Shown: positions 15,166 through 27,872 of the stretch, one piece after another
How the letters are laid out: the number at the start of each line of letters is the position of its first letter
How positions within the stretch are numbered: position 1 is the stretch's first letter
Assembly: GCF_028372415.1 (NCBI RefSeq)
Contig: NC_092872.1
Coordinates: forward strand, 91,122,575-91,186,574
Source of the DNA: Notamacropus eugenii
Taxonomy: Eukaryota; Chordata; Mammalia; Diprotodontia; Macropodidae
DNA: 64,000 bases
Direction of reading: 5' to 3'
The notes under the pieces: model-generated
The model's input: the letters and a program-made list of their open reading frames with translations, nothing else
What the model was told of the DNA's origin: nothing
Database searches by the model: none
Program-made: the position numbers and the translations under genes

Positions 15166-15204
15166 TCAAGCTTCAAGGAGATAAGACTTGTATTTTATAC
15201 ATAA

Positions 15205-15540
15205 TTGAAAGAAATGAATGAATGAAAAAGCATTTAAACCTTTAAGTATGTTCCAGGTACTGTGATAAGTGCTGAAGGTATCAATAGAAATATCGGATAG
15301 TACCTGCTCTTTGGGAGCTCACATTCTAATTAGGGGAGATAACATGTAAAAAGAGTTTGGATGCAAAGCAAAAATCCTCACAGTTAAAAGAGAGTTTGTA
15401 TATAAGTTTTGATTTTGAATGAATGAGTGAATGGCAAGTACTTTTGGGCCTTAGGTTATGTTACAGAAGTAAATGCAGGTGACAGTAATGGGGGGTGTAA
15501 GGGTGTAGAGGCAGAGCTTAGATGGTAGGAAGGCCTGGTG
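15205..15540 (-). mobile_element. Antisense L2/CR1-clade 3' end
   Basis: The + strand reads 'AGCATTTAAACC...GGTACTGTGATAAGTGCTGAAG...GGGAGCTCACATTCTAATTAGGG', the reverse of the conserved L2 3'UTR seen at 4842 and 20665. It is degenerate. Confidence 0.65.
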
Positions 15541-18424
15541 GTCCATCATCTCATTGGAAGGAATGGAGTTGCTGACTCTCATCTCATCCAAGTCCTATGA
15601 GCAAGCATGAAGCCCTACTTAAGACAGAAAACAAGGGAAGGTGGCTGTCTGGGATGGATTCTGGCATGGAGTTAGCCCAGAGAGGGAGGAAGGAGAGAAG
15701 GAATGGAGGGGGAAGGCACAGTTTTAATGCTCTTTTAAAATTATAGTTGTTGTGACTTATGTTTTAAAGCTTTAGAGTTTTATTTTGTGAATCAGGAGAC
15801 TGAAGAGCTTCTACTTTATGTTTTGTGTTTTTCGGTTTTAAGTTTGAAGACTTTTTAAAGTAAAATATTTGTTTACATTTACCATTTGTCCTTAATCTCA
15901 CCAGAATCTCTTAATGATGCTGTCTTTGGCATTAGTTCTACCGGACTGTATTATAAGTGAGACAGTGTTATTACAAAATCTCTCTGGCATTTCCAGTAGT
16001 AAGCCCCTTGGATAAAGTTCATGTTGGGACCTGTCTTACATACCAGCTCCCTTTCTACACAGAGTAGTTCTTGGATCCAGTCTGTCAGTCAAGAAACTGG
16101 CGTTGGTTCCAGGTAGCAAGGCAGCCTATAACATTTTGTTACTCAGATATAGCACATTTTGGCTAACCCGTTTTTATTTAATTCAGTTAAATCATTTATT
16201 CAGTTATGCAACAAGCATTGCCCTTAGAAGAATGTTAATTGAGCTAATGGTGTTGTCTGGTTGGGGAGGTGGGACTGAAGAAAGCAGAACATTTTATGTA
16301 TGTCTCTCAGTTCAGATGTCATGCTCTTCTGTACTTGAAACCTAGGCATAAATTGAACTATTGTGGTTTTCTGTGTATTAATAACTCTCACTGTTTTTGA
16401 CTGGTGCTTCCTCCCTATTGCAATAGTCAAATGAAAATGCAATTCTGGTATTTTGGTTTCATAGTGCCAAATCAGAGTCAGCTTAGCATTCAGTGCCAGG
16501 CAATGGTGAGCTATGTGCTAAGGTGGAAAAGCTTCCCTTTTAAAATTAGTTCTCCTCTAAGAACTGAGAATATGGAACTTAAGCCTTGACTGCACTTTCC
16601 TTGGAACTATTTTGCATAAGAAAAATAAATAAAACCCTAATAGAGGTTTCTGAAAGGCTGATTTTGGATCACTGAGTTCCCAACTTCATTCTGCTGCAAT
16701 TTTATAAGTTGAGGTTTGACCACAAAATGCTTATGTATCTGGTAAAGTAGGAGGGGGGAAGAAATGACTTACGTATATTAGTATTTTTAGTGCAAGTATA
16801 CTGTGTTTGTAATACAGATGTCTTTTCCAGCTTCCTCTCTTTTTACTCCTTAAGTCATATATGAGCAGTCCAGGAAAGGCAAACACAGAATAAAGTGTTG
16901 AACATATTGGCTACATGGCTCTGAGATTTATCAGGCCACCAAATGTGTGAGGGCAAGTTGTTGCTAAACCCGTAGGCAGTGGTCCAAATGCAGGGAACAG
17001 ATGTTTATTTGTAGGAATATGGAAAGAAAAAAAAGACCACACTTGAAGCCACACTTTGGAACCAAATTGTAGAGTCTTTTGCTTAGACTAGGACACACTA
17101 GTTGAAATACAACAGTTAGCTGGAAATATTGAGCCAGAGAACTAAGGCTGTTCTTCCACAGTGCTTAAAGTAACTTGGAAGGATAATACCTGAATCTGTG
17201 ACTTCATCAGACTCTCATTGCAGATGACCCCTCAATACCACAGCTGAGGGTTTAGGTTTGCAGTAGGTGAATAATCAACACTATAACTAACTTTCTGAGG
17301 ATGAACCTCTTTGAACTTAGCTTAGGTGCCAGACATTCAACCTTGCATCAGACCCTAGGAAAGTCACATTTAACTAATAACAAACTTTTGCCTAGGACAC
17401 CTAGGTAATTCATTGAGCCTGGTGGTCCTAGACTTGCTAGCTGCTGTGATTTTTAAGTGCTTAGGAGTACAGTTACTGAAATGCTTTGGGGGAGAAAAAC
17501 TGTAAAAGATGAAGGGGGGAAATGGAAGACAAAACAATAGAATTCATGTATTTGGGGAAGCATTAGGAATTACATGGCCTTTTGAGAAGTCTCACATGTT
17601 TTGGATTTAACCTATGAGAATTATTCAAACATTCCTTTTTAAAAAGTTACTAATGTAGGGGAAAGGAATGAAATATTTTGGAAATGAAGGTGATATTTTT
17701 AAAAAGTTATCAATAAAAATTTTGAATTTGAAAAAAAGTTGCTAAAGTTTTTATTTTAAAGTTGCTGATTTTTTTTCCCCTGTGATAGTGCAGTTATTTT
17801 GGTTTTGAAAGGGTGTCTAGATGCCTTAGGGCTTTCCTGTGGATTAGTGGTTTGAGCATTTAATCTTCCGTTGGCCCTGTGCAGGAAAACGCATGGGTTT
17901 ATTAAGTTAGATGTTCATGCCACCTGCTGGTCAGTCTCTGGTATGTAGCTTTTAGTCATGTGTAATGGATAATGGAATTGCATAAAACTAAATTAAAAGA
18001 ACAGCAGAAAATCCTCTAATAAAATGTACATGAGTTATTGAATGCTTCTACAGAGTCCCTTGGTCACAGCTGTTTTAGGTATTATAGATAAGCCGGGGTG
18101 GGGAGTGGAACCCTGTGAGAGATCTCTCTCTTTACTAATCATTTCCAGGTTCTTTGATGAAATAGAAATAAGAATGGTTGTGAAATGCAAGAAAGAAGCA
18201 AAGAGGGGAAAAGATGTAAGGGAGATGAAAGCATATACTGGTTATCCCTCCTATCTGGCTTTCATTTTTTAGCTTTTAAGTCATTAATTTCCATGGAAAA
18301 ATAAAAATATTTTCTAGAGAGGTGAAAAATTATTTTTGCAAGTATTTTGAAGCATGTGCGACCTAACTGATTATTTAGTGGGACCAGGAATTGAAGTTCA
18401 CCTTATTAAACAACTATTAATTAC
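15541..18424. other. Repeat-poor intergenic island
   Basis: Nearly 2.9 kb contain no repeat family I can recognise and no convincing exon. The longest frames (80 codons or fewer) look random. Such islands in a repeat-dense setting can hold conserved regulatory DNA; only alignment would show it. Confidence 0.5.
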
Positions 18425-18642
18425 TCTTGTGTAGTCATTTTCAGTCGTGTCTGATTCTTTAGCGATCCCTTTTGGAGGGGTTTTCTTGGAGTGGTTTGCC
18501 ATTTCCTTCTCTATTTTACAGATGAAGAAACAGAGGCCTGCAGGGTTAAGTGGCTTGTCCAGGATCACACAGCTAGTGTGGATGGATTTGAACCCATGAA
18601 GATGTGTTTTCCTCATTCTAAGTCCCATGTTCTCTTTTACCA
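18425..18642 (-). mobile_element. MAR1-type SINE, antisense
   Basis: The + strand shows the reverse order: 'GTCGTGTCTGATTCTTTAG', 'GAGTGGTTTGCCATTTCCTTC', 'ACAGATGAAGAAACAGAGGC', 'GATCACACAGCTAGTGTG'. Confidence 0.75.
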
Positions 18643-20664
18643 AGTCCTTTTCTAGAGAGGGTAGAATTTGAGTCAAAATCTTCTATTAAGAAATTCTCTT
18701 TAGTTTGAGATAGCAATGCAGCCTTATATGTTTTGCTAGGCAGGTGTAGCAAATCCAGCATGATTTTGAATCAAGTAATTGATGTGATGCCCCAGCAAAA
18801 CTGGTATGTTGGAATTTATCTTCATTGACCTGCAGGTGTGCCCCCCCACCCCCAAGACCCAGGTGGTCCTTAAATAGCTCTTTGAATTTTCTAACCCATC
18901 TATGTTCCCTGCCTCTTCTGCATTTTCTTTCTTCTCACTTCAGAGCAATTCAGGTCAGTACTGGATTGATTCCTTTCCCAGAGATCCCTTAATGAAAGCT
19001 AGTTTATCAGATCTACTAATCCCTCATAATAAGAATAATGGGTCAGTGGTTTATTACCCTGGGGTGACATTTGCATTTTAACTTGTCCAATAGCTCCAAG
19101 GGAGTGACTAATGGTGGTAATTTTATGTGTGTTGGTTGGACTGAGGTAAGGAAAATTGGGTTTTATTATTTCACCAGTGGTTGGAATGGATTTGTATTGC
19201 TCTAACCTAGTCCACCTTGGCATATGACTGGTAGACTGTGGCTCTGAAACAAAACAGAAGAAAGTGGTCTCCCAAATCTTGGCTTCATCCTCAACTAGCT
19301 TAGTCTTGCTAGACTTTGAATGCAAAGGTAAGTGTCGATGGGCAAATGAAATCTTGGGAAAACATTTTCAGCATCTAACTAAAATTTAACTTAATTTGTT
19401 ACGTATGTTTGTGTCTAAAGTAGAATGACTGCTTGCTTTGTGTTCAGTGTGCAGAATCTAATTTCAAATACCTTATCTTACTCTGAATCTGTCAGAGTAG
19501 TCTTGGAAAATATGCTTTGGTATTGGCTCACTCTCCTGAGAGTCACAGGCATCTTAATTGTACTATGGTTGAGGGCTTTCAGTAACAAATTTGCTTGAAA
19601 ATCTTGTGAAATTATTTATGGGTAAAGGAGGAATGAGGGGAATTGGGTAATGTGAAGCAACTGACCAGCTTTGCAAAAGTCTCTATATGGGGTTATAGCT
19701 AACTGAAAGCGGAAAAAAAAAGAATCACCCTATGTTGCTTCCCAACTGAACTTGAAATCCCTTTTGTAAATACCTAGGTTTAGAGCATTCCCAAAGGATT
19801 CATTCATTAGCACAAAATAAGCTTTCCAGGATGGTCATTGAAACAGTCTGTTTTTGCGTTACATAGCTGGGATCATGTAGGCTCATCTGCCAAATAATGT
19901 TTCCTCAGTCTTGTTAGATCTGAGTTGGAGATAAGCCAGGCCCTTTCCTATTCACTGGATGTCTTAGCCCTATCAAAGTGTGGTATTAGCTCTTCTAAAT
20001 ATCATCTGTGGAATCTGAGGTGTTGAAATGCCCAAGTACAGTTGTAGCTTGTGGGATATTGCCCATACAGAATATGTTGTCTTTAACAGGACTGACAAGG
20101 CAGAATAGTTTTGGCCTCGGAAAACTATTTTTTTGACATGAGCTATGGAAGACAGGGTGTGGTACTGGAAGAATTAAAACCATGCTGAAATTTGTTTACA
20201 AATGGTAACCAAACAAGTAATCTGCCTTTCAAATCATAGTTACTCTTTTATATTGTAAGCATAGCATGGGTATGTATTTGGAGTCAGGAAGACCTAGGTT
20301 GGAATCCCACCCCTTTCCACACTTGGCAAAACTGGTCTTGGGAACATAGACTCGGTCTGTTTCTAGGACATACTTAGAGCCTTTCCAAGATGGTAAAACT
20401 TTTGAGAGTTTATGTTCCACTGACATAAAACTTGCAGAATCCAGGGTTATTTCTGTCTCATGGTGAGGCATCAGAGTAGAACTTTATGGGTCTAGGGTGG
20501 GTATCCTTGAGTTAACCAGGATGAAGCTTCTGGCATATTAAGTGGACCCACGTTTCCTCATCATGGGAGGGACAGGGACACGGAGTCCCAATTGTTACAT
20601 GGATTGGGCAGATATGAATGATTTATAATCTGTGTAGTTGAAGGGAACATCCAAATCTGTGACA
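18643..20664. other. Intergenic, mostly unique
   Basis: No exon is recognised. The only repeat hint is a short SINE-like piece near 20278-20320 ('GGAGTCAGGAAGACCTAGG'). Confidence 0.45.
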
Positions 20665-21540
20665 CAACAGATCATTCAGTCATTTCTTAAGGACTTTCTA
20701 TGCTAAAGCACTATGTTATGTGCTAGACATATAAAGAAAAGTAAAAAATAGTTGCTTTCCTCAAGGAGTTTACATTCTTTTTCTTTTTAAAGCTTAAAAA
20801 AACTTAAATACACAAAAAAAAGCATTTTTATCATAAGGCAGAAGACAGAATATTTTATATGAAGTCATTGATCTCCATATTGTTACTTTTTAAAAAAAAG
20901 TAAATCATAAATTCCACACATTGTTTTCTACTGTAAGACTCTTTCATTGTGATAGGGAGATTTTATATATTTTTACACAGACACTCACTTTACACACACC
21001 AAGTAGATGGAATGTAACTTTAGTGGGGAAGACACTAGTATCTGGGCTGGGGGTGGGCCTAGGGCTCCTCACAGAGATGGTGTTTGAGCCAGGGATTCTA
21101 AGAGAGCATTCCAAAAATGAAGGATACCCACTATGGAGGCAGAAAAAGAAGAGACAGTTGCATGTGTGAGAAATAGCAAGTAGGCAGACATGGCTAGACT
21201 GTAGAGCATGTGGCAAAGAATAGTGTATAAGACAACTGGAATGATGGGAAGAGACCACGTTATGAAAAGGTTTAAATGCCAAACAAAGGACTTTCTATTC
21301 AGTCCTCGAAGTAAGAGGGGGCTATTGGAGATTCCTGAGTTGCAACGGTCAGGTTTGGCTTTAGGAAAATCCCTTTGGCAGCTCTATGGGGAGAGACATT
21401 AGCAAGGAGTCCAATCATAAGGCAATTACAATAGTCCAGGTGAGAGTTGATGATGGATTGAACTAGCGTGTGGCTACTTGAGAGTTGGGGGAAAGGGCAT
21501 GTATACGACAGACGCTGTGAAGATGGAAATGACAAGATCC
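20665..21540 (-). mobile_element. Antisense L2/CR1-clade LINE 3' portion
   Basis: From 'CATTCAGTCATTTCTTAAGG' the + strand follows the reverse of L2: tail, 3'UTR, then ORF2 C-terminus ('GTTATGAAAAGGTTTAAATG', 'CAATAGTCCAGGTGAGAG', 'ATGGAAATGACAAGATCC'). On the - strand the frame around 21300-21535 keeps a SHLDYCNCL-like patch of the LINE ORF2 C-terminus. Confidence 0.75.
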
Positions 21541-22929
21541 CTTTGCCCGTTTATTCCATCCCTGGTAAAAATTAATTCTAGAAAACAATTTAGTAAACTC
21601 TAACCCCTTATTTTGTTTCTTTCACTGAATTTCCATACAGAGTAAAGATATGCAACAAAGAGGCAGATTCCTTGGTAAGAGATGTGGATGGGCACTAGCT
21701 GTATCATTTTTCCTGAGAAGAAACTCAGAATGAGCAGAGATAAACATCATTCTGAAATCTTTGCAGGTGTTAGTCTCATTGCACTTGCTCCAAATCCAAC
21801 AGAAACTATATCACAAACAGGAAAATGAGGATCCAATGGTCATGCTAGGCTGTGAGACAGCGTCCTGAGGTGATAAAACAATTAGAATAGCATGAGGTTT
21901 GGGGTTTCCTCTCACTGTCTCCACTTCCTTTCTGTAGCCCAAAATAAGCTTCACAGGAAAAGACCTTTCAGATCCCCATGTGGTGAGTGGAATGGCATAC
22001 TTGCATTGCCAGCATCCTGGTTAAGTTAGCAAAATTTGTTGTAGCCCTGTTAATGAGGCTAAGGTGATAGGCTTGAATTATGAATGGGTAGGGGGGAAAA
22101 ACTCCATTTTTAACTACTGCCCCCAGCCAACTGTGGTACAGAAACATGCTATTGGTTACATCTGGGAGCTCAGGGACAATTGAGACTAAATAATTGTGAA
22201 ATTTATCACCACTAGAACTAATCAAGGCCTTTGTCCTCTCTTTGGTAACCCTGTATTGCCATCTGCATGCACAAAGAGCAACTCATAAGTGCCAAGCAAT
22301 AAAAGAACTCTTTAGAGCCCAGTGTTGATCTGAAGATTAAGCACAACGTTAGTATAATGAGGGAGGGGGGACCATAACTGGCATTCTTGGTAGTCAAGTG
22401 AAATGAAGCATATTTATAATATGCTGTAAATCATTAACTTGAGATGTTAAACTGTTGCTCTCACAGAAGGGAGAGGGCTGAGGGGGACTGGGAGGGAGTT
22501 TACTCATTTGCAAAATGTGAATTCCAAGTTTTAAAACTGTGATTTTAAGCCTATTACCTTTGTCTCACCTATCCCCTAACGGTTTATCGTGCTCCAATAA
22601 CTCACTGCTGAACCTGACTTGATTGCAGCTGTTTGTTCATAATGCCAAAGCCCTAGTTACAGCTCTAAAGGAATCTGCCCCAGTGTGTTTGGTAATCTTT
22701 TCTAAAGCTCTTATTAGCATATGGCCCATGTAGGTTTGGGAGAAGGGCAAACTTTGCATTGGCCCTTTGTTCATTCCTAGCATAGAGTGTAATTGGAAAG
22801 ATGTAACTGAGTAAAGAGACAATTTTGGTAAAATAGAGAATCAGGATGACTTCTCAGCTTCTCTTCACCGGAGTCTTCTACCTTTATTATAGTTTCTATT
22901 CCCACCCACCCCTACCTTTATTTTTTTTC
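21541..22929. other. Repeat-poor island between two antisense L2 blocks
   Basis: About 1.3 kb without recognisable repeats separates two parts of L2 that would be almost adjacent in the LINE. No exon is recognised. Base composition is balanced and not low-complexity. Confidence 0.5.
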
Positions 22930-22985
22930 AGAGAGAGAGAGAGAGAGGGAGCGGGAGAGGAAGAGGGAGAGGGAGGGAGGGAAGG
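22930..22985. repeat. (GA)n/GGGA purine tract
   Basis: About 55 bases of GA units grading into GGGA and GGGAGG. Confidence 0.9.
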
Positions 22986-23184
22986 AACACAAGAGAGTAC
23001 TGGACTTAAAATCATTGTGGGGATTAGGGAAAACCTTGATTAGAAGGTGGCAGATAAATTGTGCTATGAAAGAAGTTAGGATCTGGAGTACGTTCTGGAC
23101 TCCTAGGTTATATACCTAGTGACTAGAAAGACGGTGGTATCATCAACAGAAATGAAATTTAGAGTAGAAAGAGCTTTTGCAGAA

Positions 23185-24110
23185 AATATATTGTGTTCTA
23201 TTTTAGATATTTTGAGTTTGAATTACCTGCAGTACATCAAGGTAGTTATGTCTGGAAGGTAGTTGGAAATATGGGACTTCAGTTCAGGAGAGATATTAAG
23301 GCTGAATATATGGATTTAGGAGTCATTTTCACAAAGATCAAGATCACCAAAAGAGAGAGTGTTGAGGGAAGAGAAGTGAGTTCAAAGCAGAGCTTTGGGA
23401 CAAAGCCATACTTAATGATCAAGGAGGGAGATAAATCAGCAAAGAAGCCTGAGAAAGAAAATTCAAACTGAAAACCTAAGGAGAGAGAAAGTTTGGAATA
23501 GCTACTGAAGAGGTGTTGAGTTTGAATCATGCATGTGTGGGCAATAAATGAAGGAAAGAGGAGCCCTCCACTTTTTATTCATAGCCTCAGTCAGCCATCT
23601 TGTAAAATAATGCAATCAGAAAAAATTTAAAATTACCAAAAATGGGAGCACCAGCCCTGGAGTCAGGAGGACTGAGTTCAAGTTCTGCCTCAGGCACTTA
23701 GTAGCTGAGCAAGTCACTTATCCCCCAGTGCCAAAAAAAAAAAAAAAAATACAGTCACACCACAGGAGTCAAGGGAGAAAAAGAACATCCGGATAAGATT
23801 TCTGACAGCCTCCAAAGTCACAGAAGGATTAAGAAGGAGGCCCTTGGATTTAGCATTTGAGATTGTGAGCCGTCTTGGAAAGGGCAGTTTCAATCAAGTG
23901 ATGGGATAGGAAATAGATTGCAAAGTTTTGAGAAAAGAATGGATGGTGAGGAAACGGAGGCACTGGGTATGAACAACCCTTTCCAGAAGTTTGCCTGTGA
24001 AAGGAAAAAGATTTAGAATAATGGTTTGGGGGAATGGCAAGAGATAATGAAAGGTTTTTGTTTGTTTGTTTTTTTAAGGGATGCGGGAGAACTTGACATA
24101 TAGAGATGGT
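23185..24110 (-). mobile_element. Antisense L2/CR1-clade LINE, reverse transcriptase part, with SINE inside
   Basis: The + strand runs through the reverse of the L2 ORF2: 'GGTAGTTGGAAATATGGGAC', 'GGAGAGATATTAAGGCTG', 'AGCAGAGCTTTGGGAC', then 'GGGCAGTTTCAATCAAGTG' and 'TTTCCAGAAGTTTGCC'. It is split at about 23640-23755 by a truncated SINE with an A-rich end. Confidence 0.7.
23640..23755 (+). mobile_element. Truncated SINE in antisense L2
   Basis: 'GGGAGCACCAGCCCTGGAGTC' through 'GCAAGTCACTTATCCC' followed directly by 'CAGTGCC' and A17. L2 sequence continues on both sides. Confidence 0.65.
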
Positions 24111-24199
24111 AAAAGATGAAATGGAATGAGAGAATGAGAAGCAACTGAATCAAGAGCACGTAGGCTTGGCAGGGAGAAAGACTAGAGCAATGGTGAAAT

Positions 24200-24367
24200 G
24201 ATGTTTTGTTTTCTTTTCTTTGGAGGGGGGAAGGCAGGGCAATTGGAGTTGAGTGACTTGCCCAAGGTTACATGGCTAGTAAGTGTCAAGTGTCTGAGGT
24301 CAGATTGAACTGGGGTCTTCCAGACTCCAGGGCTGGTGCCCTATTCACTATGCCACTTGGCTGCCCC
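24200..24367 (-). mobile_element. SINE with short 3' end, antisense
   Basis: The + strand reads 'GGGCAATTGGAGTTGAGTGACTTGCCCAAGG' (shortened), then 'TCCAGGGCTGGTGCCCTATTC' (shortened), and ends at the reverse of the tRNA-like head 'GCCACTTGGCTGCCCC'. Same short type as 23640. Confidence 0.7.
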
Positions 24368-25332
24368 AAGGGTGGAATGATTAAGGCAAGTTTTGAGGCT
24401 CAGAGAAGGGGCTCCTTGGCCTCTGATTTCTCAGTAAAATGAGTACTGCCTAGATTTGTGGTGAATCTATTTGAGATAGTTGTCTTTCTTTGGGATCATT
24501 CCTTAATACATGACTTGGAATAGATAAGGCATATGGTGGGATGATCCATGTTCGGTTGGGATTTGGCATTGTGTGACTGGTGATTGGACATGGGACTAAG
24601 ACATTTGAGGGAGCCCCCCCCGGGATATAAACGAAAACAATAAATTCACTGATTCTACTTCACTACTATGGTCATAAATCAATGATCTTTAGTTCTAATA
24701 CACTCACATCATTTTCATGTGGTACAATAAGCCACTTTCTGATTACTAGGAGCAAACTTCAAAAAGATACTCTCATTATGGAAGAAAAAGCTCATTGGCT
24801 AAAAAATATAATAAAGTTTCGGGGATAGGAGAGTTGACATGAAGCGAAGTCCCAAACCCATTGTACATAGTCTGGGAAGAGATTTTAGCTTTGTTAGAGG
24901 AAACAAGGGTTCATTGCTAAGAAAATTCTCACCAAAATCTAAATTAAAGATTAGGAATTAAAATAAATTCATGACATTTAAGAAGCAGTGACCCTGAATA
25001 AGTGTTATAGTCCCTTTGAATCTCAGTTTCCTCATCTAAAAGGTGCTTGGATTAGTTCTATAAATCTTATACCCCAGTTAAGTAGCCATAGTAGCAGCAG
25101 GTGCAGCAGCAGTAACATAGCAACACCTCACTTATCTGGTATTATGAAGAGGTTCCACATAAGCAATTATTTTCCAAATAACTAAAACTTACCTAATCAT
25201 AACACTGTCATATGGAAAAAGTTTATAAACCTGGTCTTCCTCAAAGATATTTCTTTTACTGTATGTATGGTCGATGCTGAATACTCTGTATATGAATTAT
25301 CCAAGACAAACATGTCACCTAACTTCTATTTA
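24368..25332. other. Intergenic; short mariner/Tigger-like piece at about 25125-25195
   Basis: Mostly unassigned. 'CTCACTTATCTGGTATTATGAAGAGG' (shortened) and 'CACATAAGCAATTATTTTCC' resemble the terminal region of a Tigger-type element, as do pieces at about 30285-30350 and 37715-37800. Family level only; tentative. Confidence 0.35.
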
Positions 25333-25590
25333 TTGGGGCAGCTAGGTGGTACAATGGATAGAGTACTGGGACGGGAGTCAGGACAACTCATCTTCCTGAG
25401 TACAAATCTGGTCTCAGACATTTCCTAGCTGTGTGACCCTGAACAGGTCATTTAACCCTGTTTGCCTCCATTTCCTCAGTTGTAAAATGAGCTAGAGAAG
25501 GAAATGGCAAACCACTCTAGTATCTTTGCCAAGAAAATCCCAAATGGGGTCACAAAGAGTCAGACATGATTGAACAGCTGAAAACTGCTA
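25333..25590 (+). mobile_element. MAR1-type SINE
   Basis: Full-length: 'GGGGCAGCTAGGTGGTACAA' to 'GGGGTCACAAAGAGTCAGAC' and 'GATTGAACAGCTG'. Directly followed at 25595-25735 by a MIR-type piece ending 'AGCATATGGTAGGTGCTG'. Confidence 0.85.
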
Positions 25591-25800
25591 TTTGCTATAA
25601 AGTAAGGATAATAATAGCTCCTACCTTTGAGGATAATGGTAAAGATCAAATGAAATAGTATTTGTAAAGTACTTAGCACAGTACCTAGCATATGGTAGGT
25701 GCTGTATAAATATTGTCTATTATTGTTGTTATTATATCTTTTAGTACCCCAGGCACTGGGACTCTGGGTCTGTAATATTATAACTTGTAGGCTACCTGCT

Positions 25801-25915
25801 ATGTTCGTCCTTCATTCTCGAAGAGAACCATGACATCGGAGAAATGATGACATGACTTGCACTTGACTTTGTTTTGAGGGAGGGAGGACTGTGCAAGATC
25901 CTGCACATTTGCATT
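25801..25915 (-). mobile_element. SINE 3' half of the 'GAAGGACGAAC' type, antisense
   Basis: The + strand reads 'GTTCGTCCTTCATTCTCG', 'GACATCGGAGAAATGATGAC', then 'TTGAGGGAGGGAGGACTGTG'. These are the reverse of the 3' half of the SINE at 3957-4272. Confidence 0.65.
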
Positions 25916-26234
25916 GATAGAGGGAATTTCCTCATCTGTAAAATGACAGAATTAGATTAGCGGCCTCTGAGGTCTGTGAGTTTCCTATGCCAGGGAAACC
26001 ATAGGTCAGGAAAAACCTCATTACTACATATCACCTCTTTTTTCCACCTCTATACTTAGAGGGAGTTATTGATCTGTAGAACTGGTCTACTTAGGAATGG
26101 CACGCCCAGATTTTTTAAGAGCCAGTATCAGTTTACTTCCTTGGTCGATTTGTTTCAAAACCCAAAATATTTACTTAAAAGTGGTACAAACATTTTGCAG
26201 TGAAGTAATGAAATATACATTCCTTTCTTCATTC

Positions 26235-26640
26235 TCTCGTGCCCCAAATCTAATTTGTTGCCAAGACTGGTTGATTTTACCTTTGTAACATCTTTCTAAA
26301 TGTCCCTCCCCCCCCCCCCCCCCCCCCCCCGCCATGTTTGGGATTTTCTCCTTCCTTCTGCCTCTTGGCTTCCCTTTCTTTCTTCAAATCTCAGCTAAAA
26401 TCTCGCTTTCTACAAGAAGCCTTTCACAATGTTCTTTATTGATAAGAGTTCTCTCTGTTGATCACCTCCAATTTATCCTGTCTATATCTTGTTTGTGCAT
26501 ATTTGTTTGCATGTTGTGTCTCCCAGAAGAATGTACTCTTTGAAAGCAAAGACTATTCCCTCCCCTTTCTTTGTATCCTCAGCTCTTACCACAATGCCTG
26601 GCGCACGATATGCATTTGATAACTGCTTGCCAGCTAACTG
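26235..26640 (+). mobile_element. L2/CR1-clade 3' end with internal poly-C
   Basis: 'TTTGTTGCCAAGACTGG', 'CTCGCTTTCTACAAGAAGCC' and 'CTTACCACAATGCCTGGCGC' follow the L2 ORF2 end and 3'UTR. It ends with 'TTGATAACTGCTTGCCAGC'. A run of 23 C at 26308-26330 interrupts it. Confidence 0.75.
26308..26330. repeat. Run of 23 C
   Basis: A pure C homopolymer followed by G. Its length is prone to replication and sequencing slippage. Confidence 0.95.
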
Positions 26641-27872
26641 ACTAGAGGAACTTTACATGTTCCTGGAAAAGGACACAGAACAAATGACTTCTTATTTATC
26701 TGTTTGTGAATTTATTTGTCTTGATTTTGTTAAATACCAAGAGTTTTAATGTAAGATTTTATTCCTTATTCCATATATTTATTTACCTGGACTGCCATTG
26801 GTGATGGTTATTAAATTTATAATAATTTCTTTAAAAAAATATTAGTGAATAGTTTCCTTCTTTTTCCTGATAGCACATCTGCTCAAATACTCAACCATCT
26901 ACTAAATGACATTTTCATTTAGTCATGACCTTAGCAGATGTGCTTTCTTCCGTTCTTAGAAGCCATCAGAGAGTTATAGGATATAGCCCTAGAGGGAACC
27001 ATTTCATCCAACCCTCAGATTTTACAGATGAGGAAACATTTATTTAGGGCTTTTAAAGTTTGCAAAGCCCTTTAAATCTATTGTCTCACTGGAGCCTTAC
27101 AATTGTTATTAACATTATCGCCATCTTATAGATGAGATAACTGTCTCAGAGATTTTAAGTGACTTATTCATCACCACATAGCTACTAGCAAGTATCACAA
27201 GGAAGGATCTGAACTTGGATCTTCCTGACCCCAAGTCCTGACTTCTAGTCACTATCGTAAACGTGAACCAAGGTGCTCTGACTACAAAGTTTGTGCTTTT
27301 TCTACTATGCTATATATACTGAGATGACCTGTGTGAGTTATCTTTTTCTTTATTGGTGAGAGGGTGGAGATGTTGTGGAGATGTCTCTTCTGCTTATATA
27401 CACGTACAGATGTGGTTCCTCATCTTTTGGTAGAAGGGGAAAGCCGCCTTTATATGATTTTTTTAAACTGCTGCCTTACTTCCCTACTTTCTTTCATAGC
27501 CATGCTTCTCAAACAAGTGATTTGCCCTTTACTATTGAGGCAACTGATGATATGAAGGAGAAAGGAGAAAGAATCCTTAATGATGCCAGGGTTTCCAGCT
27601 TGGATGCCTGAGGAAATAGACTTGTTGACTCTTAAGTGGTGGTGATATGCTCAAGTGGACATTTTCCAGTAGGAGGTTTGAGATACAGGATCAGTACTTG
27701 GAAGAGAACTGGGGCTAGAGTTCTGTTTTCATCAGTTGTCTCAATTTTCTTTTCATAATATCTTTAATCCATCCCTTTCTATAGTTCAAGACTTTTCACA
27801 TCATGTCTAGCCTATACAATAATCTTAATTTTCTTAGCACTTGGTCTTTTATCCATTCCAGCCCTATCATAA
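26641..27872. other. Intergenic with a THER/MIR-like SINE at about 26965-27260
   Basis: 26965-27260 reads 'TTTTACAGATGAGGAAACA', 'GTTTGCAAAGCCCTTTAAATC', 'GATCTTCCTGACCCCAAGTCC'. The remainder (27270-27870) has no recognised feature. Confidence 0.5.

Noticed and set aside
25333-25410. tRNA gene
   Set aside because: The tRNA-like heads of the SINEs are diverged, lack an intact cloverleaf and recur across the window as repeats.
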